Below, piece after piece: positions 7,847 to 17,243 of a stretch of DNA of 64,000 nt. The notes under the pieces are model-generated. The model was not told the origin of the DNA. It saw nothing but the letters and a program-made list of their open reading frames with translations, and searched no databases. The stretch's first letter is position 1. The number at the start of each line of letters is the position of its first letter. Both the position numbers and the translations under genes were made by a program. Where the stretch lies: the NCBI GenBank assembly GCA_965202875.1, contig OZ241870.1, positions 3,658,001 through 3,722,000 on the forward strand, read 5' to 3'. The DNA is from HK1 sp965202875. Its GTDB lineage: Bacteria > Pseudomonadota > Gammaproteobacteria > HK1.

Positions 7847-9355
7847 TCACCCGTTCCCACGCTCCGCGCCTCGATCGAGGGTTCGGAAGCTGATCGCCTC
7901 CGCCACGTGTCCGTCCTCGATGCGGTCCGAGTGCGCAAGATCCGCGATGGTACGCGCGACCCTGAGCACGCGATCGCGCGCGCGGGCCGAGAGGTGCAGC
8001 TTCTCCATTGCGCGAGCGAGCAGCCGGCGGCTACCGGGCGCGAGCGCGCAGTCGCGGCGTAGCTCGCTCACGGAAAGCCTCTGGTTCGGCTTTCCCGCCC
8101 GGGCGATCTGCACCCTCCGCGCCGCGGCCACACGCTCGCGCACCGCCACCGACGATTCGGCGGATCCGGAGTCGTCGCCGTTGCGCACGCGAGGCACTTC
8201 GACGTGCAGGTCGATGCGGTCGAGCAGAGGCCCCGAGACCCGGGCGCGGTAGCGGGCGACCTGGTCCGGTGTGCAGCGGCAGGTGCCGGCCGGGTCGCCG
8301 AGCGTTCCGCACGGGCACGGGTTCATCGCCGCGACGAGCTGGAACCGGGCGGGGAAGCTCGCTTGGCGGCTCGCGCGCGAGATCGTGACGTGCCCCGATT
8401 CCAGGGGCTCGCGCAGGGCTTCGAGCACGACCCGGGAGAACTCCGGAAGCTCGTCGAGGAACAGGACACCTTGATGGGCGAGGGAGATCTCTCCGGGGCT
8501 CGGTACGGCGCCGCCTCCGACGATCGCGGCCGATGATGCCGAATGATGCGGTGCGCGAAACGGCCGCACGCCCCAGTGCTCCGGATCGAAGCCGAGCGCG
8601 CTCACCGACCGCACCGTCGCCGACTCCAGGGCCTCCTTCTCGGTCATCGGCGGGAGGATCCCGGGCAGGCGCGTCGCGAGCATCGTCTTCCCGGTGCCGG
8701 GAGGCCCCAGCATCAGCAGGTTGTGGCTGCCGGCGGCGGCCAGCTCGAGGGCGCGCCGGGCCACGTACTGGCGTCGCACGTCGCACAGATCTTCACTCGG
8801 GGGGGCGCCGGCCTGTCGGGCGGACTCCACCGGCGACGGCGAGGTCTCCCCCATGAGTTGTGCGTGCACTTCTCCGAGATGGCGCGCGGGGAACAGGCGC
8901 GCGCCGGCCGCGAGCGCCGCCTCGTATGCGTCATCGGCCGGAAGGACGATGACGTGACCCGCGTCGCGGGCGTGCAGGGCCGCTGGGAGCGAGCCGCCGG
9001 TGCGGCGCAGCGCGCCGTCGAGCGCGAGCTCTCCGATGAGCTCGTGCTCACCGAGCCGGTCGAGGCTGAGCTGCCCGGTCGCCGCGAGGATGCCGATCGC
9101 GATCGGAAGATCGTAGCGGCTCCCGTCCTTGGGGAGGTCGGCGGGCGCGAGGTTGACGGTGATGCGGCGCCTCGGGAATTCGAACCGGGAGTTGATGATG
9201 GCGCTGCGCACCCGGTCCTTGCTCTCGCGGACGGTGGCTTCCGGCAGACCCACGATCGCGAACTTGGGCAGCCCGCCGGTGATGTGGACCTCGACCTGCA
9301 CCGGCGGCGCCTCGATGCCGACACTTGCGCGGCTGATGACGGTGGCGAGCGACAT
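7847..9355 (-). CDS. comM: ComM/YifB family Mg-chelatase-like AAA+ ATPase
   Basis: AAA+ helicase-like ATPase that in competent bacteria (ComM) promotes branch migration during integration of taken-up DNA. The 502-residue protein has the N-terminal Lon/ChlI-like domain (from MSLATVISRASVGIEA), a Walker A GPPGTGKT at 217-224, HHSASSAAIVGGG, a Walker B region VLFLDELPEF, MNPCPCG and a zinc-like cysteine pair CRC. It ends with the family C-terminal Mg-chelatase domain. Length and motif order are normal. It lies 3' of ubiK on the same strand, a pairing common in gammaproteobacteria. No other competence genes are visible here, so its role in this organism is inferred from the family. Confidence 0.93.
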   Translation of the reverse strand: MSLATVISRASVGIEAPPVQVEVHITGGLPKFAIVGLPEATVRESKDRVRSAIINSRFEFPRRRITVNLAPADLPKDGSRYDLPIAIGILAATGQLSLDRLGEHELIGELALDGALRRTGGSLPAALHARDAGHVIVLPADDAYEAALAAGARLFPARHLGEVHAQLMGETSPSPVESARQAGAPPSEDLCDVRRQYVARRALELAAAGSHNLLMLGPPGTGKTMLATRLPGILPPMTEKEALESATVRSVSALGFDPEHWGVRPFRAPHHSASSAAIVGGGAVPSPGEISLAHQGVLFLDELPEFSRVVLEALREPLESGHVTISRASRQASFPARFQLVAAMNPCPCGTLGDPAGTCRCTPDQVARYRARVSGPLLDRIDLHVEVPRVRNGDDSGSAESSVAVRERVAAARRVQIARAGKPNQRLSVSELRRDCALAPGSRRLLARAMEKLHLSARARDRVLRVARTIADLAHSDRIEDGHVAEAISFRTLDRGAERGNG

Positions 9356-9649
9356 TGCACGTTTCCGGTTCGGAGACGGGGTCGAGGATGCGCGACGGAT
9401 CGCCCGCCGCGACAGGGGCGAACGTCCCGTCTCGTGTCAGCGTGGGGCGCGATGAATGGCTGGTGAGGCACGAGGGGCGGGCCGAAAGCGCGGCGGCGGG
9501 GTGGACGTCGGAGCCGCTCGACCACCGGGGTTCCTGGCGAGCGTCTGGCGGGCGCTCCGGCAGGAACCCCCGGCGCCGGCGCCCGATCTGCGGGCGGGGC
9601 GCCCGTGTCCCGGAGGGACGCGCCGTTGCCGGGACGATGCCGAAGACGT
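9356..9649. other. Intergenic region between ubiK and comM with a dispersed repeat
   Basis: No gene. The comM promoter should be here, but no clear -35/-10 is visible. Bases 9589-9635 hold one copy of the dispersed GC-rich repeat described separately. Confidence 0.5.
9589..9635 (+). repeat. Dispersed GC-rich repeat, copy A
   Basis: A roughly 45-nt element of the form GCGGG.CGCCCG..TCCC, then about 10 nt, then GCGCCGTT.CC.GGA. Its first half can form a hairpin. It aligns with copies at 28291-28334 and 42611-42661, all in the same orientation and all in intergenic DNA. Confidence 0.65.
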
Positions 9650-9943
9650 TCACGAACGGTCTTCCGGAGCCGGCTTTTCCGGGCCGGGCTCTTCGAGCGA
9701 TGCCTCAAGCTGCCGGACCCGGCGTTCGAGGGTCTCGAGCTTCTCGCGGGTGCGGGCAAGCACCGCGCTCTGTACGTCGAACTCCTCTCTCTCGACCAGA
9801 TCCATCCGGGCGATCCCGGCCGCGATGAGCGCCCGGATGTTGCGGGTCACGTCCTCGCGGACCCCCTCGATCCCCGGCGGCAGGTTCGCCTGGATACGCC
9901 GGGCAAGATCGTCGAATCTCCGCGGATCGATCATCTCGGTCAT
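9650..9943 (-). CDS. ubiK: UbiK (YqiC/BMFP) accessory factor for ubiquinone biosynthesis
   Basis: Small accessory protein that assists ubiquinone (coenzyme Q8) synthesis, interacting with UbiJ in the Ubi complex and with lipid. The 97-residue protein has the family N-terminal amphipathic helix (IDPRRFDDLARRIQANLP) followed by EGVREDVTRNIRALIAAGIARMDLV and a C-terminal trimeric coiled coil (VLARTREKLETLERRVRQLE) ending in an acidic tail. Length is typical (80-100). It is upstream of comM on the same strand. An aerobic or facultative respiratory quinone economy is implied, though no other ubi genes are in the window. Confidence 0.9.
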   Translation of the reverse strand: MTEMIDPRRFDDLARRIQANLPPGIEGVREDVTRNIRALIAAGIARMDLVEREEFDVQSAVLARTREKLETLERRVRQLEASLEEPGPEKPAPEDRS

Positions 9944-10315
9944 CTCCTGTCGCCCCGCCTTTGCGACTTCGGCCGTGCGGCGGGGCTACTCGGAAAACGG
10001 TCGCCTGCCCTACAATCTCCGGCCACCGACGTCCGATCGGCTTCAGCCGCTGGATTGCGAGGGCCTGCATGGCCGGATCCCCGACACCCAAGCCCCCACA
10101 CCCTCCGGCGGAGTGCTTTGGGCGTCGCCCGTGCTCGGGGGCTCCCTGGACACCAAGGGTCTCCGGAAGCCCACGGGCAAGTGGTCCCACAGCCATCCGC
10201 CGACCACGCCATCTTCGACGACCGGGGTCCCGTCCGCAAGGACGCTCGGGGTGTGCGCAGGACCGTTCCTTGTTCGCCGCGTTCGCCGAACCCCGGCGGG
10301 CGCGGGGAGGCTGAG
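9944..10315. other. Divergent intergenic region between ubiK and aroE
   Basis: No intact gene is seen in 372 nt. Both ubiK (minus) and aroE (plus) should be driven from here. A TACAAT word at 10011-10016 could be a -10 box for aroE, but no good -35 is at the right distance. A GGGAGG ribosome site for aroE is at 10305-10310. Confidence 0.45.
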
Positions 10316-11182
10316 ATGGAACAGATGCCTCCGGCCGCCGCCTCCCCCGCGTCCGTCCTGCCGGATCGTTACGCGGTGATGGGCCACCCGATCGCCCATA
10401 GCAGGTCACCGTTCATCCATCGGCGGTTCGCCGCCGAGACCGGCGAAGCCGTCGCGTACGAGGCGATCCTCGTCGAGCCCGGCGGCTTCCGCGACGCGGT
10501 CGAGCACTTTCGCGCGCGAGGCGGCCGCGGCCTCAACGTCACGATCCCCTTCAAGGAAGAGGCGTTCGCGCTCTCGAACCGGCGCTCGGCGCGGGCGGAA
10601 CGCGCGGGCGCCGCCAACACCCTGTGGTTCGACGATGCGGCGGTGTGTGGCGACAACACCGACGGCGCAGGGCTCGTGCGGGACCTGACGCGCAATCTCG
10701 CGGTGGACGTCAAAGGGCGAGCGGTGCTCCTGCTCGGCGCCGGCGGCGCGGCGCGTGGAGTGATCGGGCCGTTGCTCGACGAACGGCCGGAACGGCTCGT
10801 GATCGCCAACCGGACCGCGGAGCGCGCCGTCGGGCTCGCGCGGCGATTCGAGGAACAGGGGCCGGTCCGCGCGGTGGCGTTCGGCACGCTTCCGGCGGAC
10901 GGGTTCGACCTCGTCGTCAACGCGACCGCCGCGAGCCTTGCCGGAGACCTCCCGCCTCTGGCGCGAGGCGCCCTCCGGGCCGGCGGCGTCGCCTACGACA
11001 TGGCCTACGCGGCACGGCCGACGCCTTTCGTCGAATGGGCAAGGGAAGAAGGGGCGGCCGTCGCGGCCGACGGCCTCGGGATGCTCGTGGAACAGGCGGC
11101 GGAGTCGTTCCGGATCTGGCGCGGGCGGGAGCCGTGGACCGGTCCCGTGATCGACGCGCTCCGGGCGCATCTCCAGGGATGA
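10316..11182 (+). CDS. aroE: Shikimate dehydrogenase
   Basis: NADPH-dependent reduction of 3-dehydroshikimate to shikimate, the fourth step of the common aromatic amino acid pathway, in the cytoplasm. The 288-residue protein shows GHPIAHSRSPFIHR (substrate site), NVTIPFKE with the catalytic Lys, NTDGAG with the catalytic Asp, and the NADPH loop GAGGAARG. Length is normal (about 275). The ATG at 10316 has GGGAGG 5 nt upstream; the open frame runs much further upstream, but without a better start. It stands alone, ending convergently with rsmA across a 420-nt gap. Confidence 0.95.
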   Translation: MEQMPPAAASPASVLPDRYAVMGHPIAHSRSPFIHRRFAAETGEAVAYEAILVEPGGFRDAVEHFRARGGRGLNVTIPFKEEAFALSNRRSARAERAGAANTLWFDDAAVCGDNTDGAGLVRDLTRNLAVDVKGRAVLLLGAGGAARGVIGPLLDERPERLVIANRTAERAVGLARRFEEQGPVRAVAFGTLPADGFDLVVNATAASLAGDLPPLARGALRAGGVAYDMAYAARPTPFVEWAREEGAAVAADGLGMLVEQAAESFRIWRGREPWTGPVIDALRAHLQG

Positions 11183-11602
11183 CGACACGTTTGTCCGCCG
11201 CACCGTGCACAACCGATGAGGATTGCCGCCTAAGCATTTGATCCATGCCGAGTCCCGCTCCGTATCGACTTATGCACATCGCTTGCAACTGGTATGTGAC
11301 CGATCGGCTTCCAGTGGGACGAGGGCGCTTTCGCACTGCTATTTTCTCATAACATATTGGAATCAAAGAAAATCCCATAAAAGGTGAAAATTTTGCCAAT
11401 CTGTTCCGCACCGTTTGATTCTCGGGACGAACGCCACTGGATTGCGGTTTGACCACAGAGTTTTCCACAGATTCTGTGAACAACTCGCGCCTTGCATCTC
11501 CGGCCATCCCCGGCAATGGGCGCGGGCAGGCCGGAGGCGGCAAGGCTTGACGGAGCGGGGCGATGAGACCGGCCGCCGACCAGCCAGGCGGCACGGCCCG
11601 GT
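11183..11602. other. AT-rich intergenic region with DnaA-box-like words (possible origin or replication-linked site)
   Basis: This 420-nt gap between convergent aroE and rsmA has no gene. Bases 11341-11400 contain only 16 G/C in 60, very unusual in this GC-rich window. TTATGCACA at 11270-11278 fits the DnaA-box consensus TTATNCACA. A cluster follows on the other side of the AT-rich tract: TTGACCACA (11449-11457), TTTTCCACA (11461-11469) and, on the opposite strand, TTGTTCACA (11474-11482), each one or two bases from TTATCCACA. The layout resembles an unwinding element beside DnaA boxes, but dnaA, dnaN or mnmG are not nearby. It could equally be a DnaA titration site or decayed foreign DNA. 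Confidence 0.35.
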
Positions 11603-12526
11603 TCAGCCGCAGCCCATGCTCGCGTGCGTGAGGCGGACGAAATCGCCGACGGTCAACACCTCCGGCCGCGACCGGGGGTCGAGGTCCGCGGCGGCGATCG
11701 TCGATTCGTCACAGAGCCCGCGCAGCGCGTTGCGCAACGTCTTGCGGCGCTTCGAGAAGCACGTCCTGACGATGGCGGCGAAGCGATCCCGCCCCGCGGG
11801 ATCGAGCGCGGCCCGCGGCCGGGGGCGCAGCCGCACCACCGCGGATTCCACACGGGGCACGGGAGAGAACGCGCCGGAGCCGACCCGGAGGATCCGTTCC
11901 ACCTCGCAGTCGAGCTGCACCATGACTCCGAGCCGCCCGTACGCGCCGGTGCCGGGCTCGGACGCCATGCGCTCGACCACTTCCCATTGCAGCATCAAGT
12001 GCATGTCCGCGACCCGGGGCAACGCCGCGAGGAGTCGGAACACGAGCGGCGTCGAGATGTTGTAGGGCAGATTGCCGATCACCCGGAGGCGGCGCGGGGG
12101 CGGGGCGAGACGGGCGAGATCGATTTCGAGCGCGTCCGCCTCGTGAACGGTCAGGTTCGGGTGGTTCACCACCTGTTCGTGAAGCATGGCCGCGAGATCC
12201 CGATCAATCTCGACGGCGTGCAGCTCGCAGCCCGATTCGAGCAAAGGAAAGGTGAGCGCGCCGCGCCCGGGGCCGACCTCCACGATCAGGTCGCCGGGCC
12301 GCGGCGCGACCGCATCCACGATGCGCCGCACCACCGCGCGGTCGTGGAGAAAGTGCTGCCCGAACCGTTTGCGCGCCCTTGGAACCGGCGAGCGGCGCCG
12401 ACCCTCGGCGGCGTCGCCCGGGGCAGGGCGGGGCACGGGGGCTTCGTCCTCGCGTGCTCGCCGCGCCAATGGCGGATCGGGGTGGGCGGGTGGCCGAGCT
12501 TCCGGCGCGGTACGGGGGAACGTCAT
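11603..12526 (-). CDS. rsmA: 16S rRNA (adenine1518/1519-N6)-dimethyltransferase (KsgA)
   Basis: Dimethylates two adjacent adenines in the 3' hairpin of 16S rRNA during late 30S assembly, using S-adenosylmethionine. Family motifs are RARKRFGQHFL, VEVGPGRGALT (SAM loop), the acidic DALEID segment, the catalytic NLPYNIS and the C-terminal FSKRRKTLRNAL. The start is uncertain: the ATG at 12526 has GGGAAG 6 nt upstream, while the frame opens with a GTG at 12571. Even from 12526 there are about 50 extra Pro/Arg/Ala-rich residues before the RARKRFGQHFL block. It follows pdxA on the same strand, the classical surA-pdxA-rsmA order; apaG-apaH, usually next, are instead at 27.7-29.3 kb. Confidence 0.92.
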   Translation of the reverse strand: MTFPRTAPEARPPAHPDPPLARRAREDEAPVPRPAPGDAAEGRRRSPVPRARKRFGQHFLHDRAVVRRIVDAVAPRPGDLIVEVGPGRGALTFPLLESGCELHAVEIDRDLAAMLHEQVVNHPNLTVHEADALEIDLARLAPPPRRLRVIGNLPYNISTPLVFRLLAALPRVADMHLMLQWEVVERMASEPGTGAYGRLGVMVQLDCEVERILRVGSGAFSPVPRVESAVVRLRPRPRAALDPAGRDRFAAIVRTCFSKRRKTLRNALRGLCDESTIAAADLDPRSRPEVLTVGDFVRLTHASMGCG

Positions 12527-12589
12527 CGTACGCTTCCCGGTGAACGGCCGAGCGGGAGCCGGGGCAGGCACGCGGCTTGGCGCCCGGCG

Positions 12590-13591
12590 TCAAGCGGGCC
12601 CGTTCCCGTCACGCGCCCGCGCGAGCTCCCGGGCAAGGGTCAGAGCGGAGACGAGGCTCGAGGGCTCCGCCCGCCCCGTCCCCGCGAGGTCCAGCGCGGT
12701 CCCGTGGTCGACCGAAGTCCGCACGAAACCGAGCCCGAGGGTGACGTTGACGGCGTTGCCGAAACCGGCGTACTTGAGCACCGGCAGGCCTTGGTCATGG
12801 TACATCGCAACCACGACGTCGGCGCCGGCGAGCCGCTCCCGGGTGAACGCGGTGTCGGCCGGGATCGGGCCGCGGGCATCGATCCCCCGCGCGCGCAACA
12901 CCTCCACCGCGGGGGCGATCGACTCGGCGTCCTCGTGGCCGAGGTGTCCGCCCTCCCCCGCGTGCGGGTTCAGCCCGCAGATCAGGATGCGGGGGGCGGG
13001 GATCGCGAACCGGGTGCGCAGGCCGTGCTCGACGATACGGACGACATCGATGAGCATCGCAGGGTCGACGGCGGCGGGCACCGCCCGCAACGGGAGATGG
13101 GTGGTGGCGAGCGCGACCTTCAACCCGGGCGTGCAGAGCATCATGACCGGGCGCACGCCCCCATCGAGATCGGCGAGGAACTCGGTGTGGCCTCTGAACG
13201 CGATTCCGGCGTCGTTGATGATCCCCTTGTGCACCGGCCCGGTCACGAGTCCGGCGGCGGACCCGCTCCGGCACGCCGCCGCGGCCGCGCGGATGCAATC
13301 GAGTACACAGGAGGCGTTCGCCGCGTCCGGCCGTCCGGGGACGACGGGGTTCGACGTTGCCAACGGCACGACGGGCAACTCCCCCGGCGGGATCGCCCGC
13401 GCGAGGGGGAGTTCCGCGCCGGCCGTGCGGACATCGATCTCGAGGCCGAGCAACTCGGCCCGGCGGCGGAGCACTTCCGGATCCGCAAAGGCGACGAAGG
13501 GGACCTCGCCGGACACTGCCGCGGCGAGTGCGACGTCGGGGCCGATCCCGGCCGGCTCGCCCGGGGTCAGCGCGAGCGCACGCTCGCTCAT
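12590..13591 (-). CDS. pdxA: 4-hydroxythreonine-4-phosphate dehydrogenase
   Basis: NAD-dependent oxidation of 4-phosphohydroxy-L-threonine in de novo pyridoxal phosphate synthesis. The 333-residue protein starts MSERALALTPGEPAGIGPD, the family signature, and carries the metal-binding histidines in RGHTEFL, YHDQGLP and VDHGTALDLAGTG. Its ATG (13591) overlaps the surA TGA as ATGA, so translation is probably coupled; the longer open frame upstream lies inside surA and is not used. Normal length (about 330). The rsmA frame follows closely. Confidence 0.95.
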   Translation of the reverse strand: MSERALALTPGEPAGIGPDVALAAAVSGEVPFVAFADPEVLRRRAELLGLEIDVRTAGAELPLARAIPPGELPVVPLATSNPVVPGRPDAANASCVLDCIRAAAAACRSGSAAGLVTGPVHKGIINDAGIAFRGHTEFLADLDGGVRPVMMLCTPGLKVALATTHLPLRAVPAAVDPAMLIDVVRIVEHGLRTRFAIPAPRILICGLNPHAGEGGHLGHEDAESIAPAVEVLRARGIDARGPIPADTAFTRERLAGADVVVAMYHDQGLPVLKYAGFGNAVNVTLGLGFVRTSVDHGTALDLAGTGRAEPSSLVSALTLARELARARDGNGPA

Positions 13592-14907
13592 TCGTCGAGC
13601 CTGTACTCCACGTAAGCCTCGTCCCGCAACTGGCGGAGCCACGTCTGCATCTCCTCCTCGACCCTCCTCGCCCGCAGCCTGCGTACCGCCTCGGACCGCC
13701 GGGCCGCCCCGGTGTCGTCATGCTCGCGCCGTTCGAGCACCTGGACGACGTGCCACCCGAACTGCGACCTGAACGGTTCGCTGATCCCGCCCGGTGCGAG
13801 TGAATCCATCATGCGCTCGAACTCCGGCACCGTGTTGCCGGGATCGATCCAGCCGAGGTCGCCTCCCCTCGGGGCTGAGCCCGAATCGTCGGAATGGACG
13901 CGGGCGAGCTCCCCGAAGTCTTCCCCGTTGACGATCCGCTCCCGCAATGTCCGGAGCTGACGTATCGCCGCCGCCTCGTCGGTGAGTTCGTCGAGCACCA
14001 TCAGGATGTGCCGGGCGCGGGTCTGCTCGATGATCTGCCGCTCGCCGCCATGTTCCACCTTGATGAGCTTCACGAGATGGAAGCCGCTGGGGCTCCGGAT
14101 CGGCTCGGTGACTTCTCCCGCCTTGAGCCGGAGGACGGCGTCGCTGAACAGGGTGGGCAGGTCGGCCGCCTTCCGCCAGCCGAGGTCACCGCCGTCGAGC
14201 GCCTGCTGTCCGTCGGAGTGGGCCACCGCCATGTTCGCGAAGTCCGCCCCGGTCCGGATCTCGGCGAGCACCCGCTCGGCGCGCGAGCGCGCCTCTGTGG
14301 TCTCCTCGGGCGACGCATCGGCGGGAACCGCGATCAGGATGTGACCGATACGGTATTGGCGCCGATCCGCCGCCTCCCGGTTCTCGGCCGTCGAGAGGTA
14401 ATGGTCGATGTCGCGTTCCGAGATCTGCACCCGGCTCTCGACCTGACGCCTGCGCACCTCGGAAATCATGAGCTCGTCCCGGATCCCTTCGCGAAACGTC
14501 ACGAAGTCGTAGCCGTCGCGGGCGAGGGCGTCCCGGAACTGGCGCAGCGTGAGCGCATTCTGCTCCGCGAGCCGGGCCAGCGCCCGGTTGAGCGTCTCGT
14601 CGTCGATGCGAATGCCGGAATCGCGGGCAAGCTGCAACTGGAGCCGTTCGAGGATCAACCGATCGAGCACCTGTCTTTGCAGTACGCCGGGCGGTGGCGC
14701 GGTGGTGCCGGACTGGCGGAGCTGCCGGCGCACCGTCGTCAGCCGCGCCTCGAGCTCGCTCCGCACGATGACGTCGTCGTTGGCAATCGCGACGATGCCG
14801 TCGAGGACGACGCTCTGCGCCGGCGCGCTCGTCGTATACGCGCCGCCGATCGCGAGCGCAAGCAGATGCGGCAGCCACCGCCGCCGGAATGATGAGTGGG
14901 TCGTCAT
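13588..14907 (-). CDS. surA: Periplasmic peptidyl-prolyl isomerase/chaperone SurA
   Basis: Periplasmic chaperone that escorts unfolded outer-membrane beta-barrel proteins, including LptD, to the BAM complex. The 439-residue protein has a signal peptide ending near TSAPAQ (residue 31), the SurA N-terminal chaperone domain (VVLDGIVAIANDDVIVRSEL onward) and two parvulin domains. One starts near RIGHILIAVP and the other near RARHILMVL, with GGDLGW repeated in both. A C-terminal helix follows. The ATG at 14907 overlaps the lptD stop as ATGA, giving an lptD-surA-pdxA translational relay. Length matches the family (about 430). Confidence 0.96.
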   Translation of the reverse strand: MTTHSSFRRRWLPHLLALAIGGAYTTSAPAQSVVLDGIVAIANDDVIVRSELEARLTTVRRQLRQSGTTAPPPGVLQRQVLDRLILERLQLQLARDSGIRIDDETLNRALARLAEQNALTLRQFRDALARDGYDFVTFREGIRDELMISEVRRRQVESRVQISERDIDHYLSTAENREAADRRQYRIGHILIAVPADASPEETTEARSRAERVLAEIRTGADFANMAVAHSDGQQALDGGDLGWRKAADLPTLFSDAVLRLKAGEVTEPIRSPSGFHLVKLIKVEHGGERQIIEQTRARHILMVLDELTDEAAAIRQLRTLRERIVNGEDFGELARVHSDDSGSAPRGGDLGWIDPGNTVPEFERMMDSLAPGGISEPFRSQFGWHVVQVLERREHDDTGAARRSEAVRRLRARRVEEEMQTWLRQLRDEAYVEYRLDE

Positions 14908-17243
14908 CAGAATGCGTTCTCGTATCCGGGGATGTTGCGTTCGAGGAATGCACCCGTCAGGTGCCCTACGCTCGTCAAGCCCTTGAGCTCGAGTTGGAGA
15001 AAAAATCCGGTGGAGTAGCTGTCCCCGCCGTCGCCGCCACCGCTGAGGAAACGGCGAACCACCGCACGAAACCCCCAGCAGCAGCTCTCGTACTCCAGGC
15101 CGCCGAAGGCTTCCAGGGTCTTGTTCCTTTCCTCGCCGGATGCTTTGTCTTGCGGATCGAGTGCGAGGTTCCACCGCCCGACGGCGCGCCAGTGCGCACC
15201 GATCGGCCAGGCGAAGGACAGATCGACCTGTTCGATGGTGTTGTCCGGGTGGATGGTGTCGTCCGGCCTGATGTCGCGAACCAATCGGTACGTCGCGTTG
15301 AGGACGCCATGTTCGCGGGGATGGTACCGTACGCTGAGGGTGTTCTTGACGGTCCGGCCGAAGTCGGGATCGTGTTGAAGGCCGGCACGGAGGCGCCACC
15401 TCCGCCCAAGCCGCGCCTCGGCTTCCGCGACGACGTCGGAACTGCTCGCCGTCTCCGGCTTGTCCGTCGGATTGAGAGTGACCTCCCGATCACGGAAGTA
15501 GCGGATCTGTCCGATGCTCGCACGCCCAAGCTCACCGCCGCGTTTGTCGAGGAGGCGCGAAGTGAGCGCGAGCGTCATCTGGTTGGCGTCACCGACCCGG
15601 TCCCTGCCCGCGAACCGATCCTCGCGAAAGAGCTGCCCGAAGCTGAAACTGAAGCGGCTCGCATCGAAGTCCGGCAGATCGTCCTGGCGGACGAAAGGCA
15701 CGTGCAGGTAGTAGAACCTCGGCTCGATGGTGTGGATCAGCGATCGATCACGCCACGTGATGGGGCGCTCGAAGAGCACGCCGCCATCGAGGCGGAAGCT
15801 CGGGACCAGCCTCGACGGGGCATCATCCATGGACGATGCCTCCCCGCAAGCACTGATTGCGTCCGCCCCGGCCCGGTCCAGAGCATAGCGGGTGAAATGC
15901 AGCGTCGCCTTCGGCAACAGGAAGGTCCCGGAGGTCCGGAGCGGATAGGTGAGGGAGGGCCGCAGGTCCATGCGCACTCCGGTGGTGCACGCCGGGTGGT
16001 CGAAGTACGCAAGCTCCCCGGTGGCGCTGAAGTTCAGCGCGCGGTTCCCCTCGGGCAGCGTCGTCCGGAGGAAGAGCTCCGGGAGGTTCGCGTAGGGCCG
16101 GTTTTCCGGCCGGATCGACCGATCGACGGTCAGGTAGTCCCGCAGCCGGAGGCGCGCACGCCACCCCTCGCCGCGATAGTTCGCATCGATCCGGCGTGGG
16201 AGGCTGGTTCGGCTGGTTTGCGAGGGCCCCGTCCCGAGATCCTCGAAGTACTCCGCGTCCGAGGCCCATTCGACACGGGTGTCCGTCGACCACCGCTTCG
16301 ACCACCGGTGCCGGTGCGCGAAGTCGAACGCCGCGCGATCGTCGCCGAACTCCGCGTCGGACGGCAGGTATTCCGTGGTGAACCGGCCGGATCCGATGGC
16401 CCGGGAGAGAAAGCGGAATTCTCCCATCGCCTGGACGCCGCGGTCGCTCATCGCGCGGGCGGTGAGGGTCGCGTCGTAGTTCGGTCCGAGGTTGAAGTAG
16501 TAGGGGGTCTTGAGCTCAAGGCCCCTTGAGCCGCTGACCCCGTAGGTGGGGGCGAGGAAACCGGACTTGCGCCGATCGCCCAGCGGAAAGCTGATCCAGG
16601 GTGTGTAGAACACCGGCAGTCCCTTGAATTCGAGCCACATGTTCCGCGCGGTGCCGGTCTCCTCCACATGGTCGAACTCGACATGGTTCGCGGAGAGGCG
16701 CCAGTCGGCGCCGTCGGGGTTGCACGTCGTGTAGGTGGCGTCTTCCGCGGTGGTGCGCTCGTTGCCTTCGCGGCCGAAGTGCGTGAGCACGGCCGCGGCG
16801 CCGTGACCGTGCCGATCCTCGAACACGTACGAGGCGGGATCAAGGGAGACGGCGGCCGTCGCACTCTCCGCGCGCGCTCTCTCGCCGGTGATGTACACGC
16901 CCTCGTCCCAGAGTTCCACGTTGCCCCTGGCGTCGAAAGTCTCGCCGTCGGAGGTGTAGGTGAGCTCGTCGGTTCGGAGCTGCTGCCTGCCACGCTCCAT
17001 CCGAACGTCGCCGGTGAACACCGACACGCCGTCTTCGACGAGTTCCACTTCGTCGGCAGCCAGCTCGACGGCCTCGGGGTCGCCGCCGGGTTCCATCGCC
17101 TCGGAGACCGGCCGTGCCGGCATCTGGAAGCCCGCGCCGCACAGCGACCATGCGTCATCCGCGCCGCGGGCGGCATCCGGGACGGCGAACGCCGCAGCGA
17201 CGGCGGACAGAAGATGTCCGGCCCAAAGTGTCCGTCCGTTCAC
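14907..17243 (-). CDS. lptD: LPS-assembly outer membrane protein LptD
   Basis: Outer-membrane beta-barrel that, with LptE, inserts lipopolysaccharide into the outer leaflet. From a GTG start at 17243 the 778-residue protein has a signal peptide (to about PDAARG), the OstA jellyroll (DEVELVEDGVSVFTGDVRMERG) and the C-terminal barrel. The disulfide cysteines are all present: one near the mature N-terminus (SLCGAGF), one in TTCNPDG, and the adjacent pair in ESCCWGF, matching the four that control assembly in E. coli. The GTG was chosen because it sits at the start of the signal peptide; the frame is open to 17381. An essential gene, it indicates an LPS-bearing envelope. Confidence 0.95.
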   Translation of the reverse strand: MNGRTLWAGHLLSAVAAAFAVPDAARGADDAWSLCGAGFQMPARPVSEAMEPGGDPEAVELAADEVELVEDGVSVFTGDVRMERGRQQLRTDELTYTSDGETFDARGNVELWDEGVYITGERARAESATAAVSLDPASYVFEDRHGHGAAAVLTHFGREGNERTTAEDATYTTCNPDGADWRLSANHVEFDHVEETGTARNMWLEFKGLPVFYTPWISFPLGDRRKSGFLAPTYGVSGSRGLELKTPYYFNLGPNYDATLTARAMSDRGVQAMGEFRFLSRAIGSGRFTTEYLPSDAEFGDDRAAFDFAHRHRWSKRWSTDTRVEWASDAEYFEDLGTGPSQTSRTSLPRRIDANYRGEGWRARLRLRDYLTVDRSIRPENRPYANLPELFLRTTLPEGNRALNFSATGELAYFDHPACTTGVRMDLRPSLTYPLRTSGTFLLPKATLHFTRYALDRAGADAISACGEASSMDDAPSRLVPSFRLDGGVLFERPITWRDRSLIHTIEPRFYYLHVPFVRQDDLPDFDASRFSFSFGQLFREDRFAGRDRVGDANQMTLALTSRLLDKRGGELGRASIGQIRYFRDREVTLNPTDKPETASSSDVVAEAEARLGRRWRLRAGLQHDPDFGRTVKNTLSVRYHPREHGVLNATYRLVRDIRPDDTIHPDNTIEQVDLSFAWPIGAHWRAVGRWNLALDPQDKASGEERNKTLEAFGGLEYESCCWGFRAVVRRFLSGGGDGGDSYSTGFFLQLELKGLTSVGHLTGAFLERNIPGYENAF

